Assembly (NCBI GenBank): GCA_039931435.1
Contig: JBDTRY010000181.1
Coordinates: forward strand, 1-7,993
DNA: 7,993 bases
Direction: 5' to 3'
Source of the DNA: JBDTRY01 sp039931435
GTDB taxonomy: Bacteria > Acidobacteriota > Thermoanaerobaculia > Gp7-AA8
The translations under genes were made by a program, and so were the position numbers. Below the pieces are notes generated by a model, which saw only the letters and a list, made by a program, of their open reading frames with translations, searched no databases and was not told where the DNA came from. The stretch's first letter is position 1. Every line of letters starts with the position of its first letter. Shown here piece after piece: positions 1 to 6,475 of this stretch.

Positions 1-1
1 A

Positions 2-604
2 GGGCGGCGCGATCAGACGCTGATCAACGCCTCGGCCATCGGGTATTACGGTTCTCGAGGTGATGAGGTGTTGAGTGAGGCCTCAGCTCCGGGCAGCGGA
101 TTTCTTTCGGACGTTACGAGCGCGTGGGAGGCGTCGGCGGCTTCGGCGGCGGACGTGGCCCGCGTCGTGATTCTGCGTTTCGGAATCGTTTTGGCAGGGG
201 ATGGTGGCGCTCTGCCCGAAATGGCCCGGCCGTTCTCATGGTTGGTGGGCGGTCCACTCGGGAGCGGCAGGCAGTGGTTGTCCTGGATCGACCGGGGAGA
301 TCTGATCCGGCTCGTGCAGTGGGTGATCAGCAACCAGCGAGCGGCAGGCGTTTACAACGCCACCAGCCCGAATCCTGTCCGCAATGATGACTTCACACGA
401 ACTCTCGCTTCGGTCCTGCATCGACCGGCGCTGTTCCGCGTCCCTGCATTCGCTCTGCGCCGTGTTCTCGGACGGGAGAAAGCGGAGGCGTTGCTTCTCT
501 TCAGCGACAGGGTCGTTCCCAGGAGGGCTATCGACGAGGGATTCGAATTCCTCTTCTCGGATTTACGCGTATCGCTCGAGCGGGCCTTCGGCCGCAGCGA
601 CTGA
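2..604 (+). CDS. TIGR01777 family epimerase (SDR39U1/YfcH-like), 5'-truncated by the window edge
   Basis: This is the C-terminal 200 residues of an atypical extended short-chain dehydrogenase/reductase of the TIGR01777 family, cytosolic and expected to bind NAD(P). The frame is open from base 2 to the TGA at 602-604. Near its left edge it reads SAIGYYG, the family's hallmark where classical SDRs have their active-site Tyr. Further on come LRFGIVLAGDGGALPEM, then GGPLGSGRQWLSWI followed by DL, then YNATSPNPVRNDDFTRTL. The last ~50 residues (VPAFALRRVLG, RVVPRRAIDEGF) match the DUF1731 domain that ends this family. The Rossmann Gly-rich motif and start codon lie upstream of the window. A GTG at 68-70 is in frame but falls after the SAIGYYG motif, so it is not the true start. 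The physiological substrate of the family is poorly defined. No functional tie to the downstream genes is visible. Family assignment is secure; reaction is unknown. Confidence 0.93.
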   Translation, partial: GRRDQTLINASAIGYYGSRGDEVLSEASAPGSGFLSDVTSAWEASAASAADVARVVILRFGIVLAGDGGALPEMARPFSWLVGGPLGSGRQWLSWIDRGDLIRLVQWVISNQRAAGVYNATSPNPVRNDDFTRTLASVLHRPALFRVPAFALRRVLGREKAEALLLFSDRVVPRRAIDEGFEFLFSDLRVSLERAFGRSD

Positions 605-715
605 CAAGCCCGGCCCATCGGTGAGCCCTGCCGCATCGGAATTGACCTCCACACGCAGAAGTTTGGGTAGGCCATGCAGCAGCGGGCTTACTCTGGTGCC
701 GATCTCCGGCAGGGC

Positions 716-2857
716 ATGTTCAACTCACGACGTATCGGCATTGCTTCCCTTCTGGCCGCAACGATGTTCGCCTCGGCCTGCGGGAAAGAGACCGCGCAGA
801 CGAAGCTCCCCGGATTTCCGGGCGCTCCTGTAATCCTCATCTCCATCGATACCGTCCGCGCGGATCATCTGCCGGCGTTCGGATACAAGGGAGTGGAAAC
901 GCCGGCCCTCGAGGCCTTTCGCCGCGACAGTATTCTCTTCACCAACGCCTACTCTCATGTGCCGTTGACCCTTCCTTCTCACGTTTCCGTGCTCAGCGGG
1001 CTTCTTCCTCCTGACAACGGAGTTCGGAACAATCTGGCCTACCGCTTCGATGGGACGAAGCACCCGTCGATTCCCTCATTGCTCAAGCAGAATGGTTACG
1101 CAACAGGAGCGGCCGTTTCGGCCTATGTGCTTCGCTCCAGCACAGGACTGGGACCGCTCTTCGACTTTTACGATGACGCCATTGCCAGCCGAGCGGGGAT
1201 GGCCATCGGTTCCCTTCAGCGGCCGGGTCAGGAGACGGCGGCAATCGCTCAGTCGTGGATTGACGCACAAGGCGGAAAGCCATTTTTCTTTTTTCTTCAC
1301 CTCTTCGAACCCCACTCTCCCTATGAGCCTCCGGAACGTTTTCGTGTTAGGTTCAAGTCGCCATACGACGGAGAGATTGCCGCGGCGGATGCCATCGTCG
1401 GAGAGTTCCTCGATCATCTGAGACGCATTGGGGTCTACGATCGGGCGTTGATCGTGATCATGTCCGATCACGGGGAAGGGCTCTACGACCACGGTGAGCC
1501 GGAGCACGGGATCTTTCTCTACCGGGAAGTGATTCACGTACCTCTTTTCCTGAAGCTGCCAGGACAGCTGCGCGGAGGATCGAAGATCGAGAATCCAGTG
1601 GGACTGGTGGATATTTTTCCAACGATCACCACGCTCCTTGGGGTTGTCGCTCCCTCCGGACTCGCCGGGCGCTCGCTCCTCGATCCGGCACCGCCACAGC
1701 CTGATCGCCGGCTGTACAGCGAAACTCTCTATCCTCGGATCCACCTGGGCTGGAGCGAGCTCCGTTCCCTTGTCGATTCGCGGTTTCAGTTCATTCAGGC
1801 GCCCCGCGCCGAGCTCTATGCGATCCGCGAAGATCCCGGCGAGAAAAAAAACATCCTTGATTCGCAGCGGCGTATCTATTCGGAGATGAAGTCTGCTCTC
1901 GGGGAGTACGGCGCGAACATGGTCGTTCCCACGCATGTCGACCCCGAAGAGGCCGCGAAGCTGGCCGCACTCGGATATCTGGGATCGACAAAAGCGGCCG
2001 CCTCCGGTCCTCTGCCCGATCCCAAGGATCATGTCGGCGAGATTGAAGAGATGAAATCGGCTGTGCGTCTTCTGGCTAACGGAAGAACCGAAGAGGGAAT
2101 CGCTGCTCTTCGAGCGACCCTTAAGAAGAACCCGGGGTTCGGCGATGCCTGGAACCAGCTTGCAGAAACTCTGACGGCACAAGGCCGCCTAGACGAGGCG
2201 GAGGCGACGTACAAGAGCGCCATCAAGTCCTCTCCGTCCGGCCCCGGTGAATTCGCCCTTCCCCTTGGCCGGGTGCTTCTCAAGTCAGGAAAATTTGATG
2301 AAGCGCTGGCTCACGCGCGTCTCGCCGAGAAGAACGATCCCGCTCAGGCGCACCTGCTCGAGGCCAGGATCGCCCTGAGCCGCAAGGACCTCGCCGAGGC
2401 CGAACGGCAAGCGCGCATGGCCATGGAGGATGAGTACTCAAGAATCTTCGCGCGCGTTCTTCTGGCGCAGATCTTCACCCAACAGGGAAAGCTGGACGAC
2501 GCTCTGGCCCTGACGCAGGAAGTGGGTGAGGACGCTGCGAGGAAAAAGATCGGCCCGGTGGAGTCATTGCAATTCGTGCGAGGGGATGTCCTGGCGCGCA
2601 TGGGAAAGAACTCCGAGGCCAAAGCGGCCTTTCGGGACGAGATTCTTCACTTTCCGGAAAACAGACAGGCCTACTCCAGCCTGGCGGTCGTCTACACGAT
2701 CGAGCAGCGCCCCGAAATGGTCCGACCGTTAATGGAGGAGATGGTCCGTAACATTCCTCTGCGGCCGACGCTGGACTTTGCCGCCCACACCCTCGAGGAA
2801 CTGGGAGATTCCGCCGGCGCAGCGGAGTGGCGGAGGCGCGCGTCCGTTTTCCGGTAA
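716..2857 (+). CDS. Sulfatase-fold (alkaline phosphatase superfamily) lipoprotein with C-terminal TPR domain; formylglycine site replaced by Thr
   Basis: A 713-residue envelope protein. It starts MFNSRR, has a short hydrophobic stretch and a relaxed lipobox (FASA then Cys22), so a lipoprotein is likely. The sulfatase-fold domain spans about residues 37-425: LISIDTVRADH (Asp45), PLTLPSH (Thr85 at the nucleophile position, His89 where sulfatases have Arg), FLHLFEPHSPY (His195, Glu198, His200), SDHGE (Asp251, His252) and HGEPEHG (His259, His264). A linker (PLPDPKDHVGEI) leads to about seven TPR repeats, residues ~455-712. Because Cys/Ser is Thr, formylglycine maturation is not possible; a phosphoesterase or transferase role is an inference. 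The start is uncertain: ATG at 674 (TAG in frame at 668) would add 14 residues. I prefer 716 because it puts the charged n-region at the N-terminus and aligns with Met at 6476 in the paralogue; neither start has a well-spaced Shine-Dalgarno. Substrate unknown. Confidence 0.9.
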   Translation: MFNSRRIGIASLLAATMFASACGKETAQTKLPGFPGAPVILISIDTVRADHLPAFGYKGVETPALEAFRRDSILFTNAYSHVPLTLPSHVSVLSGLLPPDNGVRNNLAYRFDGTKHPSIPSLLKQNGYATGAAVSAYVLRSSTGLGPLFDFYDDAIASRAGMAIGSLQRPGQETAAIAQSWIDAQGGKPFFFFLHLFEPHSPYEPPERFRVRFKSPYDGEIAAADAIVGEFLDHLRRIGVYDRALIVIMSDHGEGLYDHGEPEHGIFLYREVIHVPLFLKLPGQLRGGSKIENPVGLVDIFPTITTLLGVVAPSGLAGRSLLDPAPPQPDRRLYSETLYPRIHLGWSELRSLVDSRFQFIQAPRAELYAIREDPGEKKNILDSQRRIYSEMKSALGEYGANMVVPTHVDPEEAAKLAALGYLGSTKAAASGPLPDPKDHVGEIEEMKSAVRLLANGRTEEGIAALRATLKKNPGFGDAWNQLAETLTAQGRLDEAEATYKSAIKSSPSGPGEFALPLGRVLLKSGKFDEALAHARLAEKNDPAQAHLLEARIALSRKDLAEAERQARMAMEDEYSRIFARVLLAQIFTQQGKLDDALALTQEVGEDAARKKIGPVESLQFVRGDVLARMGKNSEAKAAFRDEILHFPENRQAYSSLAVVYTIEQRPEMVRPLMEEMVRNIPLRPTLDFAAHTLEELGDSAGAAEWRRRASVFR

Positions 2858-2866
2858 CTCCATTGA

Positions 2867-2887
2867 TTCCGATTGGTTGAATCGGAA
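2867..2887. repeat. Perfect 8-bp inverted repeat just after the first lipoprotein gene
   Basis: TTCCGATT (2867-2874) and AATCGGAA (2880-2887) are exact inverse complements around a 5-nt loop, GGTTG. The stem begins 9 nt after the TAA at 2855-2857. It is not followed by a T tract (next bases CTTCGGG), so it is at best a weak or Rho-assisted terminator, an mRNA 3'-end stabiliser, or an operator. Confidence 0.4.
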
Positions 2888-2990
2888 CTTCGGGCCGCCA
2901 CACCATAACCGTTTGTTGACCGGCGGCGGATCCGCATCCATGGACTTTCGATAGTTCCGCTCCCTGTCTGTCTACACTTTGCTTACCTGT

Positions 2991-3024
2991 GAGCCCCGTG
3001 TTCTTGCGAATACGACACGGGCTC
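2991..3024. repeat. Long imperfect inverted repeat in the receptor leader
   Basis: GAGCCCCGTGT (2991-3001) pairs with ACACGGGCTC (3015-3024): ten base pairs with one bulged C and a 13-nt loop. No T tract follows, which argues against an intrinsic terminator. Its place upstream of the candidate receptor promoters would suit a regulator-binding site. CGTGT recurs at 3051-3055. Confidence 0.4.
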
Positions 3025-3056
3025 ATGACGGACTGTCACGTTCAAGATACCGTGTC

Positions 3057-3073
3057 CGGGATTCACTATCCCG
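3057..3073. repeat. Perfect 6-bp inverted repeat
   Basis: CGGGAT (3057-3062) and ATCCCG (3068-3073) are exact inverse complements around the loop TCACT. It is short enough to arise by chance, but it sits 33 nt after the longer dyad at 2991-3024 in the same leader, so it could be part of a cluster of binding sites. Confidence 0.25.
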
Positions 3074-3151
3074 AATCGGACCCCGGTGGTTCGCATCAGT
3101 AAAACGAACGGTGACCGATGCCCCTCAACCATTTACGGATTTGTGTCCAAC

Positions 3152-3167
3152 TGGTATGCGCGCTGCT
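3152..3167 (+). promoter_or_regulatory. Candidate sigma-54 (-24/-12) promoter for the receptor
   Basis: TGGTATGCGCGCTGCT fits the RpoN pattern TGGYAYR-N4-TTGCW except for one T-to-C change at the start of the -12 box. The invariant GG (3153-3154) and GC (3165-3166) have the required 10-nt spacing. Transcription would start near 3178 and give a leader of about 200 nt. Dyads 80-160 nt upstream are at a plausible distance for an enhancer-binding activator. Found by eye only; chance matches to this motif are not rare. Confidence 0.25.
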
Positions 3168-3254
3168 CTGATCAGGGTCAGAGACCCGGTTCTGTCATGT
3201 TTTGTTGCAGGTCGGGGCCATCCTAATGCTGTTAACACCCGAAAAGGAGCGCAT

Positions 3255-3320
3255 GTGACTCAGCGGTTTCAGTTTCCGTCACTTCCTTGTTATGATTCGT
3301 TTTCAGTTTTCTCTTCGTAA
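3255..3320 (+). CDS. Possible 21-residue leader peptide upstream of the receptor
   Basis: AAAAGGAG (3242-3249) is the best Shine-Dalgarno-like sequence in the leader. Five bases later is a GTG (3255-3257) opening 21 codons that end at TAA 3318-3320, 55 nt before the receptor start. The predicted peptide begins MTQRFQF and is rich in Ser and Phe; it has no recognisable domain. The same ribosome binding site also serves an overlapping ATG directly followed by TGA (3253-3258), a minimal start-stop frame. Either could be a translated regulatory element; equally the Shine-Dalgarno match may be chance. It would be transcribed only from a promoter upstream of about 3240, so it is not compatible with the candidate at 3268-3296. 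Confidence 0.2.
   Translation: MTQRFQFPSLPCYDSFSVFSS
3268..3296 (+). promoter_or_regulatory. Candidate sigma-70 promoter for the receptor
   Basis: TTCAGT (3268-3273), a 17-nt spacer and TATGAT (3291-3296, five of six matches to TATAAT) would start transcription near 3303, about 70 nt before the ATG at 3376. The -35 is weak (three of six). The direct repeat TTTCAGTTT occurs at 3267-3275, over the -35, and at 3301-3309, over the predicted start, which could be a paired operator. This is an alternative to the sigma-54 candidate. Confidence 0.3.
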
Positions 3321-3342
3321 CATTTCTGGCAACCTCATCAGT

Positions 3343-3376
3343 TACCTCCTTCAACCCACATCGAAAGGAATTGGTA
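3343..3376 (+). promoter_or_regulatory. Putative stem covering the receptor's ribosome binding site and start
   Basis: TACCTCCTT (3343-3351) contains the bases of the 16S anti-Shine-Dalgarno and can pair with the receptor's own signals. TCCTT pairs with AAGGA (3365-3369, the Shine-Dalgarno), and TACC pairs with GGTA (3373-3376, running into the ATG), leaving a 3-nt bulge and a 13-nt loop. The geometry would lower translation unless the stem is opened by a ligand, protein, temperature or upstream translation. Pairing was worked out by eye; stability was not calculated. Confidence 0.35.
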
Positions 3377-6351
3377 TGAACTTATTCAGTCAAAGAGCGC
3401 GCGCGGTGCTCGTGATCTCGTTCCTCGCGCTACTCGTTGCGGCACTCCCACTGTCGGCCCAGCAGACCGGCCGGCTCAGCGGCGAGGTCTCCCAGGCGGG
3501 CAGCGGACTACCCGGCGTTCGCGTAACCATTGCGTCCCCCTCGCTGCAGGGTACGCGTAATGCCGAGACGGATGTCAACGGCAATTATCAGTTCGGGGCG
3601 CTTCCTCCCGGACAGTACACGGTCAGCTTCGAGATGGAAGGAATGCAGACCGTGACCCGCTCCGTGAACGTAACGCTCGCCGGAACGGCACGGGCGGACG
3701 CCGAGATGAAACTTTCCGCGGTTGCCGAGGCAATTACGGTTACCGCTTCCAGCCCTGCTGTTGCTGAGACGCAGGAGATGCAGGCAAACTACAGCTCGGA
3801 GCTGATCAACCAGCTGCCCATCGGGCGGACGCTCATCGCCACGGTCAACCTTGCACCGGGAGTTACGCAGAACGGTCCCTCGGGCGCTACAGTGATCTCC
3901 GGCGCGCAGTCGTTCGATAACGTCTTTTACGTCGACGGCGCAGTAGTCAACGAGGTTCTTCGCGGACAGCCGCTGGATCTCTTCATTGAAGATGCTCTTC
4001 AGGAGACGACGGTCCTTACCGGTGCTATCTCGGCCGAATACGGACGGTTTACCGGCGGTGTGGTCACGGCCATCACCAAGGCGGGCGGCAACACCTTCTC
4101 CGGTTCCCTGCGGGACAGTCTGACCAACGCCGCCTGGACCACGACCACGCCGCTGAACGAGCCGAAAGCGGACAGCAAGATCGATGAAACCTACGAGGCC
4201 ACGCTGGGCGGACGCATCATCCGCGATCGCCTGTGGTTCTTTGTCGCTGGCAGGGATTTCTCCCGCGACACTCCACACTTTTTTGCCAACAGCACCATTC
4301 CCTTCACCAGCGGCCGCGAGCAGCGGCGTCTTGAAGGTAAACTGACCGGTCAGATCACTCCCAAACATTCGGTGATCGGGTCCTATCTGGATCTCAAGGA
4401 CAAGCAGACGGACAACTGCTCGTTCACCTGCTTCGAACGCTCCACGCTCGACGCCAGCCGTCAGACTCCTGAGAAGAAGCGGGCCTTCACCTACAACGGC
4501 ATCCTCACCCAGAACCTCCTTGTGGAAGGCGCCTACTCGGACAGCTCGCTGACCTTCGTGGACTCCGGAAGCAGCGATCCGTCGGTCGTCACGGGAACCG
4601 CCGTCATCGAGCAGGTGACCGGATCATTCCTCGGCGCGCCAGTCTTCGGATCGGCCCTGGGAGACAAGACACGCAGCTCAAAGGACTGGACGGTCAAGGG
4701 TACGTACTACCTCTCGACGGCCGCTTTGGGAAGCCACAACATCGTGGCTGGCTACGACGATTTCACCAACTCGCTGAAGGAAGATAACAGCCAGTCGGGA
4801 AGCGACTTCATTCTCTATACCTACACGCTGCCGGGCCGCGCTGCAGACGGTTCGGCTCTGACCTCGTTCTCTCCGGGATCGGATCTCATCATCTACTGGC
4901 CGATTCTGCAGGCCGCAAAGAAGAACGACTTCAACACGAAGTCTTTTTTCGTGAACGACAAGTGGGACCTGAACAACCACCTCAGTTTCAACCTCGGCGC
5001 CCGTTACGACAACAACGTAGGCAAGGACGAGGCAGGCAACAAGGTCGCCGATGACCAGACCGTCAGCCCCCGCGTCGGAATCACTTACGACGTCTCCGGC
5101 AACGGCAGACTGCAACTCCGAGGTACGTATGGACAGTATGTTTCGAAGATCGCCAACGGAAACGTGGGCGATGCAGCGTCACCGGCGGGATCTCCGTCGC
5201 TGCTGTACTGGGTGTATTACGGACCGGAAATCGGCCCCCTTCCGACAACGCAGGCAGTGGCCAAGGTCTTCGACTGGTTCAACAGCGTTGGCGGAATCAA
5301 CAACAAGGACTTCCTCCTTGGTGGCAGTACCGGCGGCGTCGGCACGCAGATCCAGAACAAGCTGACTTCTCCGTCGGTGGACGAATATACGTTCGGTGCA
5401 TCGACGGTACTCGGTCAGAAGGGATTCCTTCGTGCCGACTACCAGCACCGCAACTGGCATGACTTCTACGCCAACATTCAGGACCTGAACTCACCGATCG
5501 TTTTCGATCCGCTTCGCGGCCGGAACATTCAGGTGACACTTACCCAGAACAGCGACGAGTTCACCCGCAACTATGAAGCGGTGCTGGTCCAGGGTGGCTA
5601 TCGTCTCTTCTCTCGGCTGAACCTCGGTGGCAATTACACCTGGTCGAAGCTGAAAGGAAACATCGTTGGCGAGACTTCGGGCTCCGGCCCAATCCCCTCA
5701 ACGGGCCTGACGAGCTATCAGCCCGAACTGCTCGCTTATGCGCAGCGGGCGCCCATCGGATATCTGCCGCAGGACCAGACACACAAGGTCCGGCTGTTCG
5801 GCTCCTACGATATTCCGTCGCCTGTCGGGAACTTCAATGTGAGCGTCCTCGAGCGTTTCGACTCCGGCAGTCCCTACTCGGTCGTTGGAACGATCCGCGT
5901 TCTGCGGAGCGCTTCGCAGTGCACGACCTGCCGGGCCAATCCCGGATATGTTTCTCCGACGACAACCAGCACCTATTACTTCGGTGATCGTGGAGGACTT
6001 CGGTGGGATGACGTCACCGCCACAGATCTGGCTTTGAACTATCAGCTGCCTCTGTGGAAGGTCAATCTGTTCGTCGAAGGCGAGTTGATCAATGCCTTCA
6101 ATCAAAAGGCTCAGGTCAACGGCGACACTACGGTTCTGACGTCGGTCAACTCCAGCTGTATTCAGACCCAGGGTCCGAATGCCGGCAAGCGTTGTGCCGG
6201 GTTCGATCCATTCACTGAAACGCCCGTCGAGGGCATCAACTATGTGAAGGGGTCCAATTTCGGTCATGCAGTCAATCCCACCAGCTCACTTACGGCTGGC
6301 GACTACCAGCTTCCGCGGACGTATCGCGTGTCCGTGGGTATCCGCTTCTAG
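3376..6351 (+). CDS. TonB-dependent receptor with N-terminal carboxypeptidase-regulatory-like domain (Oar-like)
   Basis: A 991-residue outer-membrane transporter. The signal peptide has a basic n-region, a hydrophobic core and probable cleavage after LSA (residue 28). Residues ~32-113 form a carboxypeptidase-regulatory-like beta-sandwich (GLPGVRVTI, TDVNGNYQF, LPPGQYTV). ITVTAS at ~120-125 resembles a TonB box. The plug (~125-240) contains LPIGRTL, FYVDGAVV and EYGRFTGGVV; the barrel follows to the terminal Phe991 (VSVGIRF), a typical BAM recognition end. Six cysteines occur in three close pairs (348/352, 849/852, 928/940), probably extracellular-loop disulfides. The family moves bulky ligands such as oligosaccharides, peptides or metal chelates using the proton motive force through TonB-ExbBD; the ligand is not deducible. 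The start at 3376 follows AAAGGA (3364-3369) by 6 nt and directly opens the signal peptide; an in-frame ATG at 3292 would put 28 residues before it and has no such site. Confidence 0.95.
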   Translation: MNLFSQRARAVLVISFLALLVAALPLSAQQTGRLSGEVSQAGSGLPGVRVTIASPSLQGTRNAETDVNGNYQFGALPPGQYTVSFEMEGMQTVTRSVNVTLAGTARADAEMKLSAVAEAITVTASSPAVAETQEMQANYSSELINQLPIGRTLIATVNLAPGVTQNGPSGATVISGAQSFDNVFYVDGAVVNEVLRGQPLDLFIEDALQETTVLTGAISAEYGRFTGGVVTAITKAGGNTFSGSLRDSLTNAAWTTTTPLNEPKADSKIDETYEATLGGRIIRDRLWFFVAGRDFSRDTPHFFANSTIPFTSGREQRRLEGKLTGQITPKHSVIGSYLDLKDKQTDNCSFTCFERSTLDASRQTPEKKRAFTYNGILTQNLLVEGAYSDSSLTFVDSGSSDPSVVTGTAVIEQVTGSFLGAPVFGSALGDKTRSSKDWTVKGTYYLSTAALGSHNIVAGYDDFTNSLKEDNSQSGSDFILYTYTLPGRAADGSALTSFSPGSDLIIYWPILQAAKKNDFNTKSFFVNDKWDLNNHLSFNLGARYDNNVGKDEAGNKVADDQTVSPRVGITYDVSGNGRLQLRGTYGQYVSKIANGNVGDAASPAGSPSLLYWVYYGPEIGPLPTTQAVAKVFDWFNSVGGINNKDFLLGGSTGGVGTQIQNKLTSPSVDEYTFGASTVLGQKGFLRADYQHRNWHDFYANIQDLNSPIVFDPLRGRNIQVTLTQNSDEFTRNYEAVLVQGGYRLFSRLNLGGNYTWSKLKGNIVGETSGSGPIPSTGLTSYQPELLAYAQRAPIGYLPQDQTHKVRLFGSYDIPSPVGNFNVSVLERFDSGSPYSVVGTIRVLRSASQCTTCRANPGYVSPTTTSTYYFGDRGGLRWDDVTATDLALNYQLPLWKVNLFVEGELINAFNQKAQVNGDTTVLTSVNSSCIQTQGPNAGKRCAGFDPFTETPVEGINYVKGSNFGHAVNPTSSLTAGDYQLPRTYRVSVGIRF

Positions 6352-6376
6352 TCATTTCATCGCTGCACGCTTCGGG

Positions 6377-6408
6377 AAGCCCCGGTCGGAAGACCGGGGC
6401 TTTCTTTT
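6377..6408 (+). terminator. Strong intrinsic terminator after the receptor gene
   Basis: AAGCCCCGGTC (6377-6387) and GACCGGGGCTT (6392-6402) form a perfect 11-bp GC-rich stem with a GGAA tetraloop, followed at once by TCTTTT (6403-6408). It begins 25 nt after the TAG at 6349-6351. It should end the receptor transcript and separate it from the second lipoprotein gene, whose promoter must then lie close by, overlap the receptor's end, or depend on read-through. Confidence 0.92.
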
Positions 6409-6475
6409 AGCCAGCAATAAGAGGAGTCATCCGCGGTTTTAGAGGAAGATGCTGCACGGTCAGTCAGTGGGAGGA

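Larger units (their letters stand above)
2858..3375 (+). other. 518-nt intergenic/leader region upstream of the TonB-dependent receptor
   Basis: No convincing protein-coding gene lies here. The stretch looks more AT-rich by eye than the flanking genes and is dense in inverted repeats (2867-2887, 2991-3024, 3057-3073, 3109-3117 and 3175-3187). It also carries a -24/-12-like element (3152-3167), a sigma-70-like pair (3268-3296), a possible 21-codon leader peptide (3255-3320) and a stem that may cover the receptor's ribosome binding site (3343-3376). A TTG-initiated 113-codon frame (2979-3320) crosses it but resembles no family I know. The length and symmetry suggest that expression of the receptor is controlled separately from the upstream lipoprotein gene. 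Confidence 0.7.

Noticed and set aside
1282..1297. T5-C-T6 run in the first lipoprotein gene as a slippage site
   Set aside because: The run encodes the conserved Phe stretch before HLFEPH, and the paralogue has a similar run for the same residues, so codon constraint explains it.
1076..2182. A 368-codon antisense open frame opposite the first lipoprotein gene
   Set aside because: It lies entirely inside a well-supported gene on the other strand, its translation is Arg- and Ser-rich with no recognisable motif, and long antisense frames are expected in GC-rich coding DNA.
2867..2887. Calling this inverted repeat an intrinsic terminator
   Set aside because: The stem is perfect but no T tract follows, unlike the clear terminator at 6377-6408; kept only as a repeat.
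2979..3320. A 113-codon TTG-started frame in the intergenic region
   Set aside because: No recognised family, no ribosome binding site at its start, and it crosses several inverted repeats. Only its last 21 codons have a Shine-Dalgarno-backed start and are listed separately with low confidence.
3508..4368. A 286-codon antisense open frame opposite the receptor's N-terminal part
   Set aside because: Fully overlaps the carboxypeptidase-like, plug and early barrel coding sequence; low-complexity translation without domains. A shadow frame.
5698..6267. A 189-codon antisense open frame opposite the receptor's C-terminal part
   Set aside because: No motif, no ribosome binding site of note, and complete overlap with the barrel-coding sequence.
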